A DNA stretch of 64,000 nt from Saprospiraceae bacterium (lineage in GTDB: Bacteria > Bacteroidota > Bacteroidia > Chitinophagales > Saprospiraceae): contig JANQPA010000077.1 of assembly GCA_028285545.1 (NCBI GenBank), positions 124,001 through 188,000 of the forward strand, read 5' to 3'. Positions 55,247 to 64,000 of this stretch are shown here, piece after piece. The translations under genes were made by a program, and so were the position numbers. The notes under the pieces are model-generated. The model did not search any database. It was not told the origin of the DNA and was given only the letters and a program-made list of their open reading frames with translations. Every line of letters begins with the position of its first letter. Positions within the stretch are counted from its first letter, which is position 1.

Positions 55247-58200
55247 TTAAAACTCCATTCTCAAGCCGAAAATAAAAGTTCGAGGCGCAGGAACGGTTCC
55301 CCAATCCACTCCTACGGCAAGATCAGAGGCGATATTCAAGCCTTGTGTGTCATTAGTATTGGCCTGAATTTCAGGATCCAATCCTGGGTAATTGGTGAAT
55401 GTAAAGGCATTCTGAACAGAAAGGTACAGGCGTAAATTCTCCACAGCTTCATTTTTCAAAATGTCCTTAAAAGTATATCCAAGGGTAATATTTCGGATTC
55501 GGAAATAGGAGCCATCTTCCAGCCATCGGGTAGATATCCGGCGATTGCCATTACGGTCATCGATACTCACTTTTGGAATATCTGTCTCTCTGTTTTGAGG
55601 AGTCCAGCGATTGAGGATTTCCCGATAAGAATTAAACCCTCTTGCGGGCACTTCATAGGCAAAGTTTCCGTATAAAAAATAAACGTCATTCCCTTGCACT
55701 CCTTGTCCTAAAATAGATAGGTCAAAATTTTGAAAAGAAGCATTAATATTCAAGCCATAAACAAAGTCAGGGAATGGATTCCCACTATGTTCCCGATCCT
55801 TATCATCAATTACATTATCACCATTCAGGTCAGCAAACCTGATATCCCCGGGTCTGGTATCATTTGACTGAAAAGGACTGGCATCAATTTCTTCCTGGGT
55901 TTGAAATAATCCTTCACTTCGCCATAGAAAAAAAGAACCAATAGGATGGCCAACTTCTGTTTTGGTAATTGGACCATCAGACAAACCAAAGCCTCCTAAT
56001 ATGGGTGCACCATCAGCCAGGGAAAGCACCTCATTACGAACGGTAGCAATATTAGCCCCCAAACTATAATTTAATTTCCCTTGCTTTCCTCTCAAAGTCA
56101 GACCAAGCTCTAAGCCCTTGTTTTCCACCTCTCCCGCATTTACAAATGGTGGGTTTTGAGAACCTCCGGCCTGAGGAATGGGAACCCGAACCAAAATATC
56201 TTTTGTTGTTTTGACATAATAATCCGCTACCAGGGACAATCGGTCCTCCCATAAGCCCAATTCTAATCCATAATTGATTTGAGTGGTGGACTCCCATTTG
56301 ATATTACTATTTCCAGTTTCTACAAGGGTAGCACCTGTCACTACCTGATCACCAAAATTATAAACCCGCTGCCCCGTTTGCACAAGAGAACTAAAGGGAT
56401 AAATGCCAATCTCCTGATTTCCTAAGCGCCCCCAACTTGCCCTTAGCTTTAAGGTGGAAAGGACAGGGACCTCATCAAAGAAGGCTTCATTTGATACGTT
56501 CCATGCAACAGATAAAGAGGGAAAAGTTCCCCAGCGGTTTTCCTCTCCGAATCGAGAAGAACCATCTCTGCGAATGGATGCATTCAACACATAACGGCGG
56601 TCAAAGGTGATGGCTCCCTGAGCAAAGTAAGATAACAGCGCCCATTCTGTTTCAATCCCAGATGCGCCAACATTACCGATATCAGCAGGAATACTATTAT
56701 TGATGTATCGAAATAGAGGATTAGATCTGGGGAAATTATTGGCAGATGCAGCCAGAAAGTTGGTTTTGTTTTGGATGGACTCCATGCCCAAAAGGGTAGA
56801 GACCCCCAATTTACCGAAGGTATGATTATACTCAAGGGTATTATTCCATATCAGATTTTGGTTAAAGACTCGGCTTTCACTAAGTGAGGTAGGGTCATAA
56901 ATGGCCTGGGAAAGCCTTTCTTTAAATAATTTTCCATTTTCAAAAAGAAAATCTCCTCCTAGAGCGGTACGTAACTTTATGTCTTCAAAGAGGGTCAGCT
57001 CTGCAAACACATTCCCAAAAACTCTAAACCGGTTTATGGTCCAGTCTGTTGCATCCACAAATGCCAAAGGGTTAGCATTGCCATCACCAAACAACCTTGA
57101 GTCACCGAGTAAAGAACTGACGTTGACATAAGAACCATCCTCATTATAAGGTGAAAAGACAGGGGAAGCTATCAAAGTATAACGAATGCCACTTAATTCA
57201 TTTCCACCTCCAAAGCCGTCTCCTGATGAGTTAATCACCCCTCGATCCGTTACAGAAAAAGACAGATTGTTTCCGATTTTTATCTTACTATTTCCAACTT
57301 CACCATTAAAACGAAGGAGGTATTTTTCGAAGCTCTGCCCTCTAAAAACCCCTTCCTGATTAAGGTATTCACCCAGAACATAGAATTTAGCACTTTCGCT
57401 GCCCCCAGTTGCACTTAGTGAATATCTCTGAATAGAAGCGGGGTCAAACATCAAATCCAACCAATCAATATCCGGTAATGTATCCAAAATAGCAGGGTCA
57501 TAAAGTTCCAGGCGTCGGATGGGAATTCTCAGCTCATTGGCATTGGCAATAGCTTCGTTTCGAATATCTAAATACTCTTCTGCATTTAATAATTCCGGCA
57601 AGCGATTGGCATTTTGAATACCTAAGGAGGCATCAAAAGTAAATTTGGGTCTTCCTGCTTTCCCTTTTTTTGTAGTGATCACTACCACACCATTTGCAGC
57701 TCGGGAGCCATAAATAGCAGCGGAGGCACCATCTTTTAAGACTTGAATGGATTCAATATCGTTCGTTGAAAACATATTGATGTTGCCCGTTGTAGGAACG
57801 CCATCAATAATATAGAGAGGATTATTATTGCCTATGGTACCAACGCCACGAATTCTCACTGCAATTTCATCACCGGGGGCTCCTGTGGTTTGAGTCACCA
57901 TTACCCCTGGTGCTTGTCCTTGCAGTGCCTGATCTAGTCCAACTACTACTAACTTTTCAATATTTTCAGACTTAATAGACGAAATGGCGGTAGCCACATC
58001 AGATTTACTCTCCCTTTTATATCCCGTTACCACAATCTCTTCCAGCTTTTCGGTCTCTTCTTGCATCACCAAATCAATTTGCGTTCTGCCGGCAACAGGA
58101 ATTTCCTGGCTTTTATAACCGATGTAGGAAAATAGTAAGACGGCATCCGCAGGAACAGTTATTGAATATTGACCGTTAATATCGCTTGACACACCATTAG

Positions 58201-58378
58201 TAGTACCTTTTTCAATTATATTGGCTCCGATGATAACTTCATTATCCGGTGAAGTAACAGTTCCTGTAATTTTTACCGAAGAGTTCTGTGCAAATAAAGC
58301 CTGGAATGAACTCAAAAGTAAGGCCAGGATAAGGCAGCGAATGATCGATTTTGCAGGATTGTAAAACTGTCCTTTCAT
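55247..58378 (-). CDS. SusC/RagA-family TonB-dependent transporter
   Basis: The open frame begins at 58486, but the ATG at 58378 (MKGQFYNPAKS) leads directly into a signal peptide (IIRCLILALLLSSFQALFAQ), so I use it (1043 residues). Order: signal, CarboxypepD_reg-like domain (VKITGTVTSPDNEVIIGANI ... YSITVPADAVLLFSYIGY), TonB box region (LEEIVVTGYKRESKSDV), plug (GLDQALQGQAPGVMVTQTTG, RIRGVGTIGNNNPLYIIDGVP, AAIYGSRAANGVVVITTKKG) and a barrel ending APRTFIFGLRMEF. It is the first gene of the carbohydrate locus and is divergent from the AraC gene. A 30-nt inverted repeat and a TATTTTTG element precede it. Confidence 0.96.
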   Translation of the reverse strand: MKGQFYNPAKSIIRCLILALLLSSFQALFAQNSSVKITGTVTSPDNEVIIGANIIEKGTTNGVSSDINGQYSITVPADAVLLFSYIGYKSQEIPVAGRTQIDLVMQEETEKLEEIVVTGYKRESKSDVATAISSIKSENIEKLVVVGLDQALQGQAPGVMVTQTTGAPGDEIAVRIRGVGTIGNNNPLYIIDGVPTTGNINMFSTNDIESIQVLKDGASAAIYGSRAANGVVVITTKKGKAGRPKFTFDASLGIQNANRLPELLNAEEYLDIRNEAIANANELRIPIRRLELYDPAILDTLPDIDWLDLMFDPASIQRYSLSATGGSESAKFYVLGEYLNQEGVFRGQSFEKYLLRFNGEVGNSKIKIGNNLSFSVTDRGVINSSGDGFGGGNELSGIRYTLIASPVFSPYNEDGSYVNVSSLLGDSRLFGDGNANPLAFVDATDWTINRFRVFGNVFAELTLFEDIKLRTALGGDFLFENGKLFKERLSQAIYDPTSLSESRVFNQNLIWNNTLEYNHTFGKLGVSTLLGMESIQNKTNFLAASANNFPRSNPLFRYINNSIPADIGNVGASGIETEWALLSYFAQGAITFDRRYVLNASIRRDGSSRFGEENRWGTFPSLSVAWNVSNEAFFDEVPVLSTLKLRASWGRLGNQEIGIYPFSSLVQTGQRVYNFGDQVVTGATLVETGNSNIKWESTTQINYGLELGLWEDRLSLVADYYVKTTKDILVRVPIPQAGGSQNPPFVNAGEVENKGLELGLTLRGKQGKLNYSLGANIATVRNEVLSLADGAPILGGFGLSDGPITKTEVGHPIGSFFLWRSEGLFQTQEEIDASPFQSNDTRPGDIRFADLNGDNVIDDKDREHSGNPFPDFVYGLNINASFQNFDLSILGQGVQGNDVYFLYGNFAYEVPARGFNSYREILNRWTPQNRETDIPKVSIDDRNGNRRISTRWLEDGSYFRIRNITLGYTFKDILKNEAVENLRLYLSVQNAFTFTNYPGLDPEIQANTNDTQGLNIASDLAVGVDWGTVPAPRTFIFGLRMEF

Positions 58379-58462
58379 TATTTTGGATTTTTCAAAGTAA
58401 GAATGCGGAGCAATTTTTCTTAAACTTATCTCTATTTTCGCCTTGTTTTTGATACTTTTCCG

Positions 58463-58470
58463 CAAAAATA
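58463..58470 (-). promoter_or_regulatory. Candidate -7 element of the susC-led operon
   Basis: On the minus strand the sequence is TATTTTTG, matching TAnnTTTG. Transcription would start near 58456, giving a leader of about 78 nt before the ATG at 58378. A clear -33 TTTG is not present at the usual distance, which would suit an activator-dependent promoter. Confidence 0.5.
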
Positions 58471-58501
58471 TGATACAAAGCAACATTTTTTAGGTATTTT
58501 A

Positions 58502-58531
58502 TTCTAAAAGGCATTTTATTGCCTTTTAGAA
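58502..58531. promoter_or_regulatory. 30-nt inverted repeat in the susC/araC divergent region
   Basis: Arms TTCTAAAAGGCA (58502-58513) and TGCCTTTTAGAA (58520-58531) are perfectly complementary around TTTTAT. The site lies 32-61 bp upstream of the candidate -7 element of susC and 28 bp before the AraC start codon. It is well placed as an operator for the divergently encoded AraC regulator. Confidence 0.65.
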
Positions 58532-58558
58532 CATCATTGCTTTAAAAAAGGAATCATT

Positions 58559-59536
58559 ATGCAGGTCTATCGAGAAATTACCCCCTTAAAAGAATCTGAT
58601 GTTTTTGTCATCATTGATTCTTTTAATAACGGATTTGATTATCCAATCCATAATCATCCTGAATTCGAATTGAACCTGGTTCTGGGGAGTTCGGGGACTC
58701 GTATTGTAGGGGATTCTACAGAATTTTATTCTGAGAATGATTTGGTGTTTATTGGCCCTTATCTCTTTCACAAATGGGACATTGACCAATCTAAAGTTCC
58801 GGAGGGAACAAGCTCCAGGGTTATTACCATTCAGTTCCGTATGGATTTATTTAATTCGCAATTTTTTAAAAAAAGCCAATTTGGGAAAATTAAAAGATTA
58901 TTACAAGAGAGTGCTCGTGGGGTAAAATTTCATGGAGAAACATTCAGAAATGCAACTGAGATGATGATTGGACTGACAGATGATAAAGGCTTTTTGAATA
59001 TAATTGAATTTTTAGGCTTATTGAATTTACTTTCCAATTCAAAAGAAACCACCTTTCTTGCCAGTGCTGGATTCAGCCCTGAGGGAATTCCTTCCAAGGG
59101 GAACCGGATACAAGTTGCCTATAGTTACATTCTAAAAAATTATGATAAGGACATCAAAATTGAAGATGTAGCCTCACTTTTAAATATGAGCATTTCTGCA
59201 TTTAGTCATTTTTTTAAAAAATATACCAATAAGAACTTTAGGCAATTTCTTATTGATGTACGGTTAGGTCAGGCATGCAAGCTGTTATTGGGTACCGATC
59301 AAAATATAAAACAGATATGTTACAGTTCAGGCTTTAATAATGTGGCGAACTTTAATCGGCTGTTTAAAAAATATCGTTCCTGTACTCCCTTTGAATTTCG
59401 CAGGCGTTCCGTAGAAAAAGATACCTTTGACTGGACTAAGCAAATTACACCTGGGCAGTTTATTCCGTCAGGTACCAATTTAAAGAATGTGTTTCAGCCC
59501 TCAGAATATTCTACCACCAGGGTTTTACATTTTTAA
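58559..59536 (+). CDS. AraC-family transcriptional regulator of the adjacent locus
   Basis: The 325-residue regulator has an N-terminal cupin sensing domain (YPIHNHPEFELNLVLGSSGTRIVGDSTEFYSENDLVFIGPYLFHKWD). A C-terminal double HTH follows (about 190-290: IEDVASLLNMSISAFSHFFKKYTNKNFRQF and IKQICYSSGFNNVANFNRLFKKYRSCTPFEFR). A tail of about 35 residues after the second HTH is unusual. It is divergent from the susC-led operon, so it is probably its sugar-responsive activator. It resembles the AraC protein at 4318-5178. Confidence 0.9.
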   Translation: MQVYREITPLKESDVFVIIDSFNNGFDYPIHNHPEFELNLVLGSSGTRIVGDSTEFYSENDLVFIGPYLFHKWDIDQSKVPEGTSSRVITIQFRMDLFNSQFFKKSQFGKIKRLLQESARGVKFHGETFRNATEMMIGLTDDKGFLNIIEFLGLLNLLSNSKETTFLASAGFSPEGIPSKGNRIQVAYSYILKNYDKDIKIEDVASLLNMSISAFSHFFKKYTNKNFRQFLIDVRLGQACKLLLGTDQNIKQICYSSGFNNVANFNRLFKKYRSCTPFEFRRRSVEKDTFDWTKQITPGQFIPSGTNLKNVFQPSEYSTTRVLHF

Positions 59537-59555
59537 AATCCACTAAATTCAAAAT

Positions 59556-60029
59556 ATGTCTGATTATCATTTCGTAACCAAGTGGAAAGTCAAGGCTCCT
59601 GTCGCTGCCGTTTGGGCTGAGATCAATAATCCCGAAGAATGGCCATTATGGTGGCGATATGTTCGCAAAGTGGATTTACTCAAGGCAGGTAATGCGGAAG
59701 GGGTAGGAAGCCTCCGTCGTTTTGAATGGACATCTGCCCTACCTTATCGCCTGGCTTTCGATTTAGAAACAACCGTCGTAGACCCATTCAAACGCCTGGA
59801 AGGCCAGGCTAGTGGTGAACTGGAAGGGGTAGGCATCTGGACCTTTCAGGAAGAAGGAGAATGGACCGTTTTGCGCTATGACTGGATTGTCAAAACCAAC
59901 AAACAATGGATGATCCACCTGGCGCCTTTATTACGCCCCATGTTTTCCTGGAATCATGAAAAGGTAATGGAAGTTGGGCGAAAGGGATTAGGACAGCGGC
60001 TAAATACTAGGATAGAAAAAATAAGATGA
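59556..60029 (+). CDS. SRPBCC (START/polyketide-cyclase-like) protein
   Basis: The 157-residue protein begins HFVTKWKVKAPVAAVWAEINNPEEWPLWWRYVRKVDLL, a typical SRPBCC start with helix-grip fold, and continues with GVGSLRRFEWTSALPYRLAFDLETTVVDPFKRLEGQASGELEGVGIWTF and a final long C-terminal helix. The family binds small hydrophobic ligands. It is 19 nt after the AraC gene and may be co-transcribed. Its ligand is unknown. Confidence 0.8.
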   Translation: MSDYHFVTKWKVKAPVAAVWAEINNPEEWPLWWRYVRKVDLLKAGNAEGVGSLRRFEWTSALPYRLAFDLETTVVDPFKRLEGQASGELEGVGIWTFQEEGEWTVLRYDWIVKTNKQWMIHLAPLLRPMFSWNHEKVMEVGRKGLGQRLNTRIEKIR

Positions 60030-60046
60030 GTATCTAATTAATTCCT

Positions 60047-60054
60047 TACTTTTG
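60047..60054 (+). promoter_or_regulatory. Candidate -7 element (TACTTTTG) before the DUF5916 gene
   Basis: TACTTTTG matches TAnnTTTG, 43 nt before the ATG at 60098. No clear -33 TTTG is seen at 19-21 nt upstream, so support is modest. Confidence 0.45.
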
Positions 60055-60097
60055 CACTCCTCTAAGCACTTTTATATACCGAAACCAAATTCAAAAA

Positions 60098-62380
60098 ATG
60101 GCGAACGCTCGCTCCATCACCCTTCTGCTTTCTGTCCTTTTCTTTGCATTTAATCATGGACAAAGCCAAAACCAACCTGGTACCGAATTACATATTAAAA
60201 AGGCCAAAGGTGCCATAACATTGGATGGGAAGATAGATGAATCTGACTGGCAGACTGCCGACGTTGCCGATGATTGGTACACCAATTATCCGGTAGATAC
60301 ATTAAGGGCCCCTTTTCAGACGGAAGCCCGTTTTACTTTCGACGACGAGTTCTTCTATGCCTCCTTCGTTTGCTATGACGATGAAACCCCAGACATTGTT
60401 AATTCACTCAGGCGCGATTTTAATTACGAACGAAATGACAATGTTGGATTTGCCCTTGGCCCTTATAATGATAAATTGAATGGTTTTTTCTTTGTAATTA
60501 CTCCTGCCGGTATTCAAATGGAAGGAACAGTTACTACAGGAGGAAGTAATGATGATTCCTACAGTACTTTTTGGGATAATAAGTGGTATTCAAAAGTAGT
60601 GCGCTATCCTGATAAATGGATCGCCGAAATGGCTATTCCCTTCAAAAGTTTCCGGTATAAAAGTAACATCCGGGAATGGAATATTTCTATGGATCGCTGG
60701 GAGTTAAAAAGGAACAGAAAGACGAGTTGGATTCACACTCCCATTCAATTTACCACTGCCTCTTTTCCTTATGGCGGCCAATTGGTCTGGGATGATCCTA
60801 TTCCCCCGGCAAAAACCAATATCTCTTTTATTCCTTATATCACTGCTAATACTTCCGCCAACAGAGAGGTTGACCCCGTCGACCAAAATTCTGATTTCCA
60901 GGCTGGCTTCGATGCCAAAATAGCCGTCACCCCTTCTTTAAACCTGGATCTCACTATAAATCCTGATTTTTCACAGGTTGAGGTCGACGATCAAATCATT
61001 AACCTCACTCGTTTCGAATTTCAGTTTCCGGAAAGACGCCAGTTTTTTTTGGAAAATAGTGATTTATTCGACTTAGCCGGGTTCCCCGGAGCACGTCCTT
61101 TTTTTTCCCGACGAATTGGTCTGGCCCGTGATTCTTCAGGTTTATTTCAACAGGTTCCCATTTCCTATGGTGCCAGGCTTAGTGGTTCCTTAAGTGAAAA
61201 ATGGCGGATCAGTGTTTTAAATATGCAAACTAAGGAGCAGACCTCTATTGGATTGCCTGCTCAAAACTATACCGTTGCAGCCCTTCAAAGAAACTTTTGG
61301 GCGCAGTCTAACATTACCTTTAGCTTTGTTAACAAACAAAGTTTTGGGGTAGAACCAAGTGATACCAGTAAATTTTTCAGCGAAAACGTTTTTCGTAAAA
61401 TACAGGTGGGAGATCGTACAGAATTAAGGCCCAACACCTATAATCGAGTACTTAGCGTTGATCTGGAAACATCGAGTAAAGACACAAAGTGGTATCTCAG
61501 TTCCTTTGTCAGCAAATCTTTTGATGATTTTAATGATCGGGAAAATCTATCCGGATTGGTTTTTGGCAGTTACTCAACTCGTACATTTAGTGCTTTTTCG
61601 GGATTTTCTTTTATCAACGAATTCTTCAATGCAGAAGCAGGCTTTGTGCCTAGTATCCGGGTTTATCCTGGTCAATATTCTTTTTTTAGCAACTTAAGCT
61701 ATCAATTTTACCCGGAAAAGGAATCCATCATTCGAATGGGGCCGACCTTTAATTTGGAACATATCTATATACCGGGAGGCACCAACACAGACCGGAGTTA
61801 TAGTCTTGGCTATCAGTTTGAATTCAATAATGCTTCATCCCTGCAGTTTAATTATAACCACGTTTTCCAAAAGCTCACCAATAGTTTCAACTTATTGGAT
61901 CCAAATCAATATACTGGTTTTCTTGAAGGGGAGGAATATAGTTGGAACTCCATTGGAATTAATTACAACAGTAATCCCCGAAAAGATTTTTTCTACAGAA
62001 TCAGCAGTAGTTTTGGTGGTTTCTATAATGGTGAAAACTTTAACCTGAGTGGGGAGCTTACCTATCGTTACCAACCTTATGGAAATATTGCCCTGCGATT
62101 CGACTTTAACGATTTGCAACTCCCGGAAAATTATGGTCAGGAACAATTATTTCTAATTGGTCCCCGCATAGACCTTACGTTTACGGATAAGATCTTTTTA
62201 ACTACCTATGTCCAGTACAATAATGTTTTGGATAATATCAACTTAAATGCCCGTTTTCAATGGCGTTACCAGCCGGCTTCGGATCTGTTTATCGTGTATA
62301 CAGAAAATTATCTGCCGCAGGATCTGTTTAGTAAAAATCGGGCTCTTGTTTTTAAGTTGACCTATTGGTTGAATCTTTGA
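60098..62380 (+). CDS. DUF5916-type outer-membrane protein with N-terminal CBM9-like domain
   Basis: The 760-residue protein has a signal peptide (LLLSVLFFAFNHGQSQ). A carbohydrate-binding-like (CBM9/DOMON-type) domain covers about residues 28-215: ITLDGKIDESDWQTADVADDWYTNYP, QTEARFTFDDEFFYASFVCYD, WIAEMAIPFKSF. The DUF5916 barrel follows (LTINPDFSQVEVDDQIINLTRFEFQFPERRQFFLENSDLF, PFFSRRIGLA) with strands to the C-terminus (VFKLTYWLNL). The family is widespread in Bacteroidota and of unknown function. It probably sits in the outer membrane. No operon partner is evident. Confidence 0.85.
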   Translation: MANARSITLLLSVLFFAFNHGQSQNQPGTELHIKKAKGAITLDGKIDESDWQTADVADDWYTNYPVDTLRAPFQTEARFTFDDEFFYASFVCYDDETPDIVNSLRRDFNYERNDNVGFALGPYNDKLNGFFFVITPAGIQMEGTVTTGGSNDDSYSTFWDNKWYSKVVRYPDKWIAEMAIPFKSFRYKSNIREWNISMDRWELKRNRKTSWIHTPIQFTTASFPYGGQLVWDDPIPPAKTNISFIPYITANTSANREVDPVDQNSDFQAGFDAKIAVTPSLNLDLTINPDFSQVEVDDQIINLTRFEFQFPERRQFFLENSDLFDLAGFPGARPFFSRRIGLARDSSGLFQQVPISYGARLSGSLSEKWRISVLNMQTKEQTSIGLPAQNYTVAALQRNFWAQSNITFSFVNKQSFGVEPSDTSKFFSENVFRKIQVGDRTELRPNTYNRVLSVDLETSSKDTKWYLSSFVSKSFDDFNDRENLSGLVFGSYSTRTFSAFSGFSFINEFFNAEAGFVPSIRVYPGQYSFFSNLSYQFYPEKESIIRMGPTFNLEHIYIPGGTNTDRSYSLGYQFEFNNASSLQFNYNHVFQKLTNSFNLLDPNQYTGFLEGEEYSWNSIGINYNSNPRKDFFYRISSSFGGFYNGENFNLSGELTYRYQPYGNIALRFDFNDLQLPENYGQEQLFLIGPRIDLTFTDKIFLTTYVQYNNVLDNINLNARFQWRYQPASDLFIVYTENYLPQDLFSKNRALVFKLTYWLNL

Positions 62381-62866
62381 TGGTTGGGTTAATGAAAGGT
62401 CAATCGGTAGGATATCTGCCGTCGGCCAGACAAGGCCGAATTATGGAAATTACCGGGGTTTAGTTCTGGGCCAGCCTAAAAAAACTGAGCTTGGCCTGGG
62501 TGAATTTGGAAAAATTCAAGCCCGGCAACCCAATACAGTTTGATCATTTCCATTTTTCAATAAAAGGCTCGGGTAAAAACAACTTCCAACACTTTCTTGA
62601 AAGGTGTTTGTGATGTTCAATTTGATTAGCTTTTGTGTTTATTCATTTATATATTCCTCAATGGAGGAAAAAGTGACCTCTAAAATTTTAAAAAATTGAA
62701 AATGATAGCAGGTAGGATGAAAACCAACAGAATTTTCAGTTTATGAATTTGATTTTTAGAAGTGCATGAGGCATTTTAGAAGATATTTTATAAATTTAAG
62801 AGACTGAGTAAACTTAGTGTTAAGAAAAACACCTTTTTATCTACCCCCCTAAAATGGAATACTGTT
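62381..62866. other. 486-bp intergenic region with weak hairpins only
   Basis: No gene is seen. Hairpins TCGGCC-AGACAA-GGCCGA (62422-62439) and TGAATTT-GGAA-AAATTCA (62501-62518) occur downstream of the DUF5916 stop. Neither is followed by a T-run, so neither is a convincing terminator. The start of the next gene at 62867 lies in the AT-rich end. Confidence 0.5.
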
Positions 62867-64000
62867 ATGTATTTGAGATTACTACTAGCCCTATTATTTC
62901 TTCACTATTGTAGCGAGAATTTATTGGCACAGGAATTGGCCTCCCATCGCCTTATTGCTGAAAATTATCGAACCGGTCTTAACTACTATCAAAATAATTA
63001 TCCAGACAGTGCATTATACCATTTCCACCAGGTGGAGGCCCAGTATAAAAAAACAGGGAAAGTGGGGATAGAAAATGAGGAAATTACTTCATTAACGCTT
63101 GAGCAAATTAAACAAAGTTATAGGTGGCTGGGGCAAATGTATGGAGAGGAGAGTAATTTTGATTTAGGTATTAAATATGCCCAAAAGAGCCTGGATATTT
63201 CCATCCGACAATATGGTTTGAATGCCCCCCAGTTGTTTTGGCATTATCACCAAATCGCAGACCTGTTTAAATTTTCAGGAGAATATGGAAAAAGTATCGA
63301 ATATTATGAAAAAGCGGCTTATCTGCTTAATCAACTCTCGGATGCCGGAGACATCTCCGGTAGTTTGGATAGTGCAAAAGCGGCGCTTTATTTTAGCTAT
63401 GGCCATGGAGCCTATGCCAATGGTCTTGATCGGGAAACCATCTTGCAACTTTTCCAAACCAGTCTTGATCATTCTAAAGATAAAATATCCTTAATTCCCG
63501 TAAGGATACATTGCCTTTTGGGAATGGCGCGCTTTTTTACGGCTAGACTAAGTTTTTCAGAAGCTTTATCGGTATTAAATCGTGCTGATAGTATTTGGAA
63601 TAAACATCACAACAAGTTCTCAACACACCCCGAATATTACAATATCAAAAGAAAATTGCTTCGTCACCATGGCTATTATTGGAAAAAACAAAATCAACAT
63701 GAGCGGGCCATTGATTTCTACAAACAATATATTTCCATATCTGACCAGTACATAAAAAAACCAAGAGAGTACTTATACTTACTTACCACTTTTGAAATTG
63801 CAGAAATATATTTTGAAGCCTATAAGGAATCCGGGGACTTTAGCAAGGGGGATTCTGCTGTTTTTTACACCCAGAAATGTTTGATTAAAATCTGTGACAA
63901 TTATAACCCTAAAAGTGTTTATGAATTACCTAAGCTTCAGGATATCAAAGATCGTACTTTTGCCTTCATGATCCTCAGGTATCTGGCAAGGTATAATCAG
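62867..64000 (+). CDS. Exported TPR-repeat protein (3' partial)
   Basis: The frame is open from the ATG at 62867 to the end of the window (378 codons), so the 3' end is outside. It has a signal peptide (MYLRLLLALLFLHYCSENLLA). The rest is helical TPR-like sequence: LIAENYRTGLNYYQNNYPDSALYHFHQVE, YRWLGQMYGEESNFDLGIKYAQKSLDIS, YHQIADLFKFSGEYGKSIEYYEKAAYL, ALSVLNRADSIWNKHHNK and YYWKKQNQHERAIDFYKQYISISDQYI. Similar N-terminal TPR regions often precede a CHAT protease or a signalling domain in Bacteroidota, but that part is not visible here. Confidence 0.85.
   Translation, partial: MYLRLLLALLFLHYCSENLLAQELASHRLIAENYRTGLNYYQNNYPDSALYHFHQVEAQYKKTGKVGIENEEITSLTLEQIKQSYRWLGQMYGEESNFDLGIKYAQKSLDISIRQYGLNAPQLFWHYHQIADLFKFSGEYGKSIEYYEKAAYLLNQLSDAGDISGSLDSAKAALYFSYGHGAYANGLDRETILQLFQTSLDHSKDKISLIPVRIHCLLGMARFFTARLSFSEALSVLNRADSIWNKHHNKFSTHPEYYNIKRKLLRHHGYYWKKQNQHERAIDFYKQYISISDQYIKKPREYLYLLTTFEIAEIYFEAYKESGDFSKGDSAVFYTQKCLIKICDNYNPKSVYELPKLQDIKDRTFAFMILRYLARYNQ

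Noticed and set aside
58379-58486. N-terminal 36-residue extension of the second SusC frame
   Set aside because: It has no signal-peptide features and overlaps the candidate -7 element; the ATG at 58378 directly precedes a normal signal peptide.
62422-62518. Hairpins after the DUF5916 gene as terminators
   Set aside because: Neither stem is followed by a T-run, so they remain only possible RNA structures.
1-64000. rRNA, tRNA, transposase or phage genes
   Set aside because: None was recognised by eye on either strand. Small RNA genes can be missed without a covariance-model search.

Overview
The window looks like a chromosomal segment of a free-living Bacteroidota member, probably of the Saprospiria/Cytophagia type. 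The evidence is two SusC/SusD pairs, several large secreted proteins ending in a type IX secretion (T9SS) C-terminal domain, lipoproteins with a Cys directly after the hydrophobic stretch, TAnnTTTG-type promoter elements, little sign of Shine-Dalgarno sequences, and STAND/LRR/TPR proteins typical of complex Bacteroidota. No rRNA, tRNA, CRISPR array or intact insertion sequence was recognised. Both edges cut genes: a SusC at the left and an exported TPR protein at the right.

Layout. 1-5.2 kb: SusC (5' truncated), SusD, a strong terminator and a convergent AraC regulator. 5.4-7.0 kb: pabB-pabC for p-aminobenzoate synthesis. 7.1-12.9 kb (minus): a tight three-gene operon encoding a SIR2-like/EAD protein, a membrane-anchored nSTAND NTPase and an exported LRR protein. 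It looks like an NLR-type sensor-effector system split over three polypeptides and probably over the inner membrane, and is the best candidate here for an undescribed system. 13.3-15.5 kb (minus): a glycerophosphodiesterase and an unusual fusion of an XRE-type HTH to an inositol-monophosphatase-like domain. 16.2-25.1 kb (minus): a second uncharacterised cluster with a LacI-like regulator, two paralogous proteins of unknown family flanking a 2H-phosphoesterase-like protein, and a 1552-residue secreted BACON-repeat protein. 25.5-37.3 kb: mixed envelope and regulatory genes (FG-GAP proteins, an orphan FtsX-type permease, Omp85, a DUF547-barrel fusion, a cysteine-less thioredoxin, a PAS-PAS sigma-54 activator, a beta-helix protein).

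37.3-58.5 kb (minus) is one long carbohydrate-utilisation locus. It runs SusC, SusD, a large secreted putative glycan-active protein, a five-LamG secreted protein, a GH130 phosphorylase, an ABC solute-binding lipoprotein, a Gfo/Idh/MocA dehydrogenase, two MalF/MalG-type permeases, a second longer GH130, a toroid lipoprotein and a MalK/UgpC-type ATPase. A divergent AraC regulator and a 30-nt inverted repeat lie at its promoter end. The likely flow is capture and outer-membrane import by SusCD, inner-membrane import by the ABC system and phosphorolysis of beta-mannosides in the cytoplasm. After it come an SRPBCC protein, a DUF5916 outer-membrane protein and the truncated TPR gene.

All calls come from reading the sequence and translations by eye. 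Family names rest on remembered motifs, and no database search was run.
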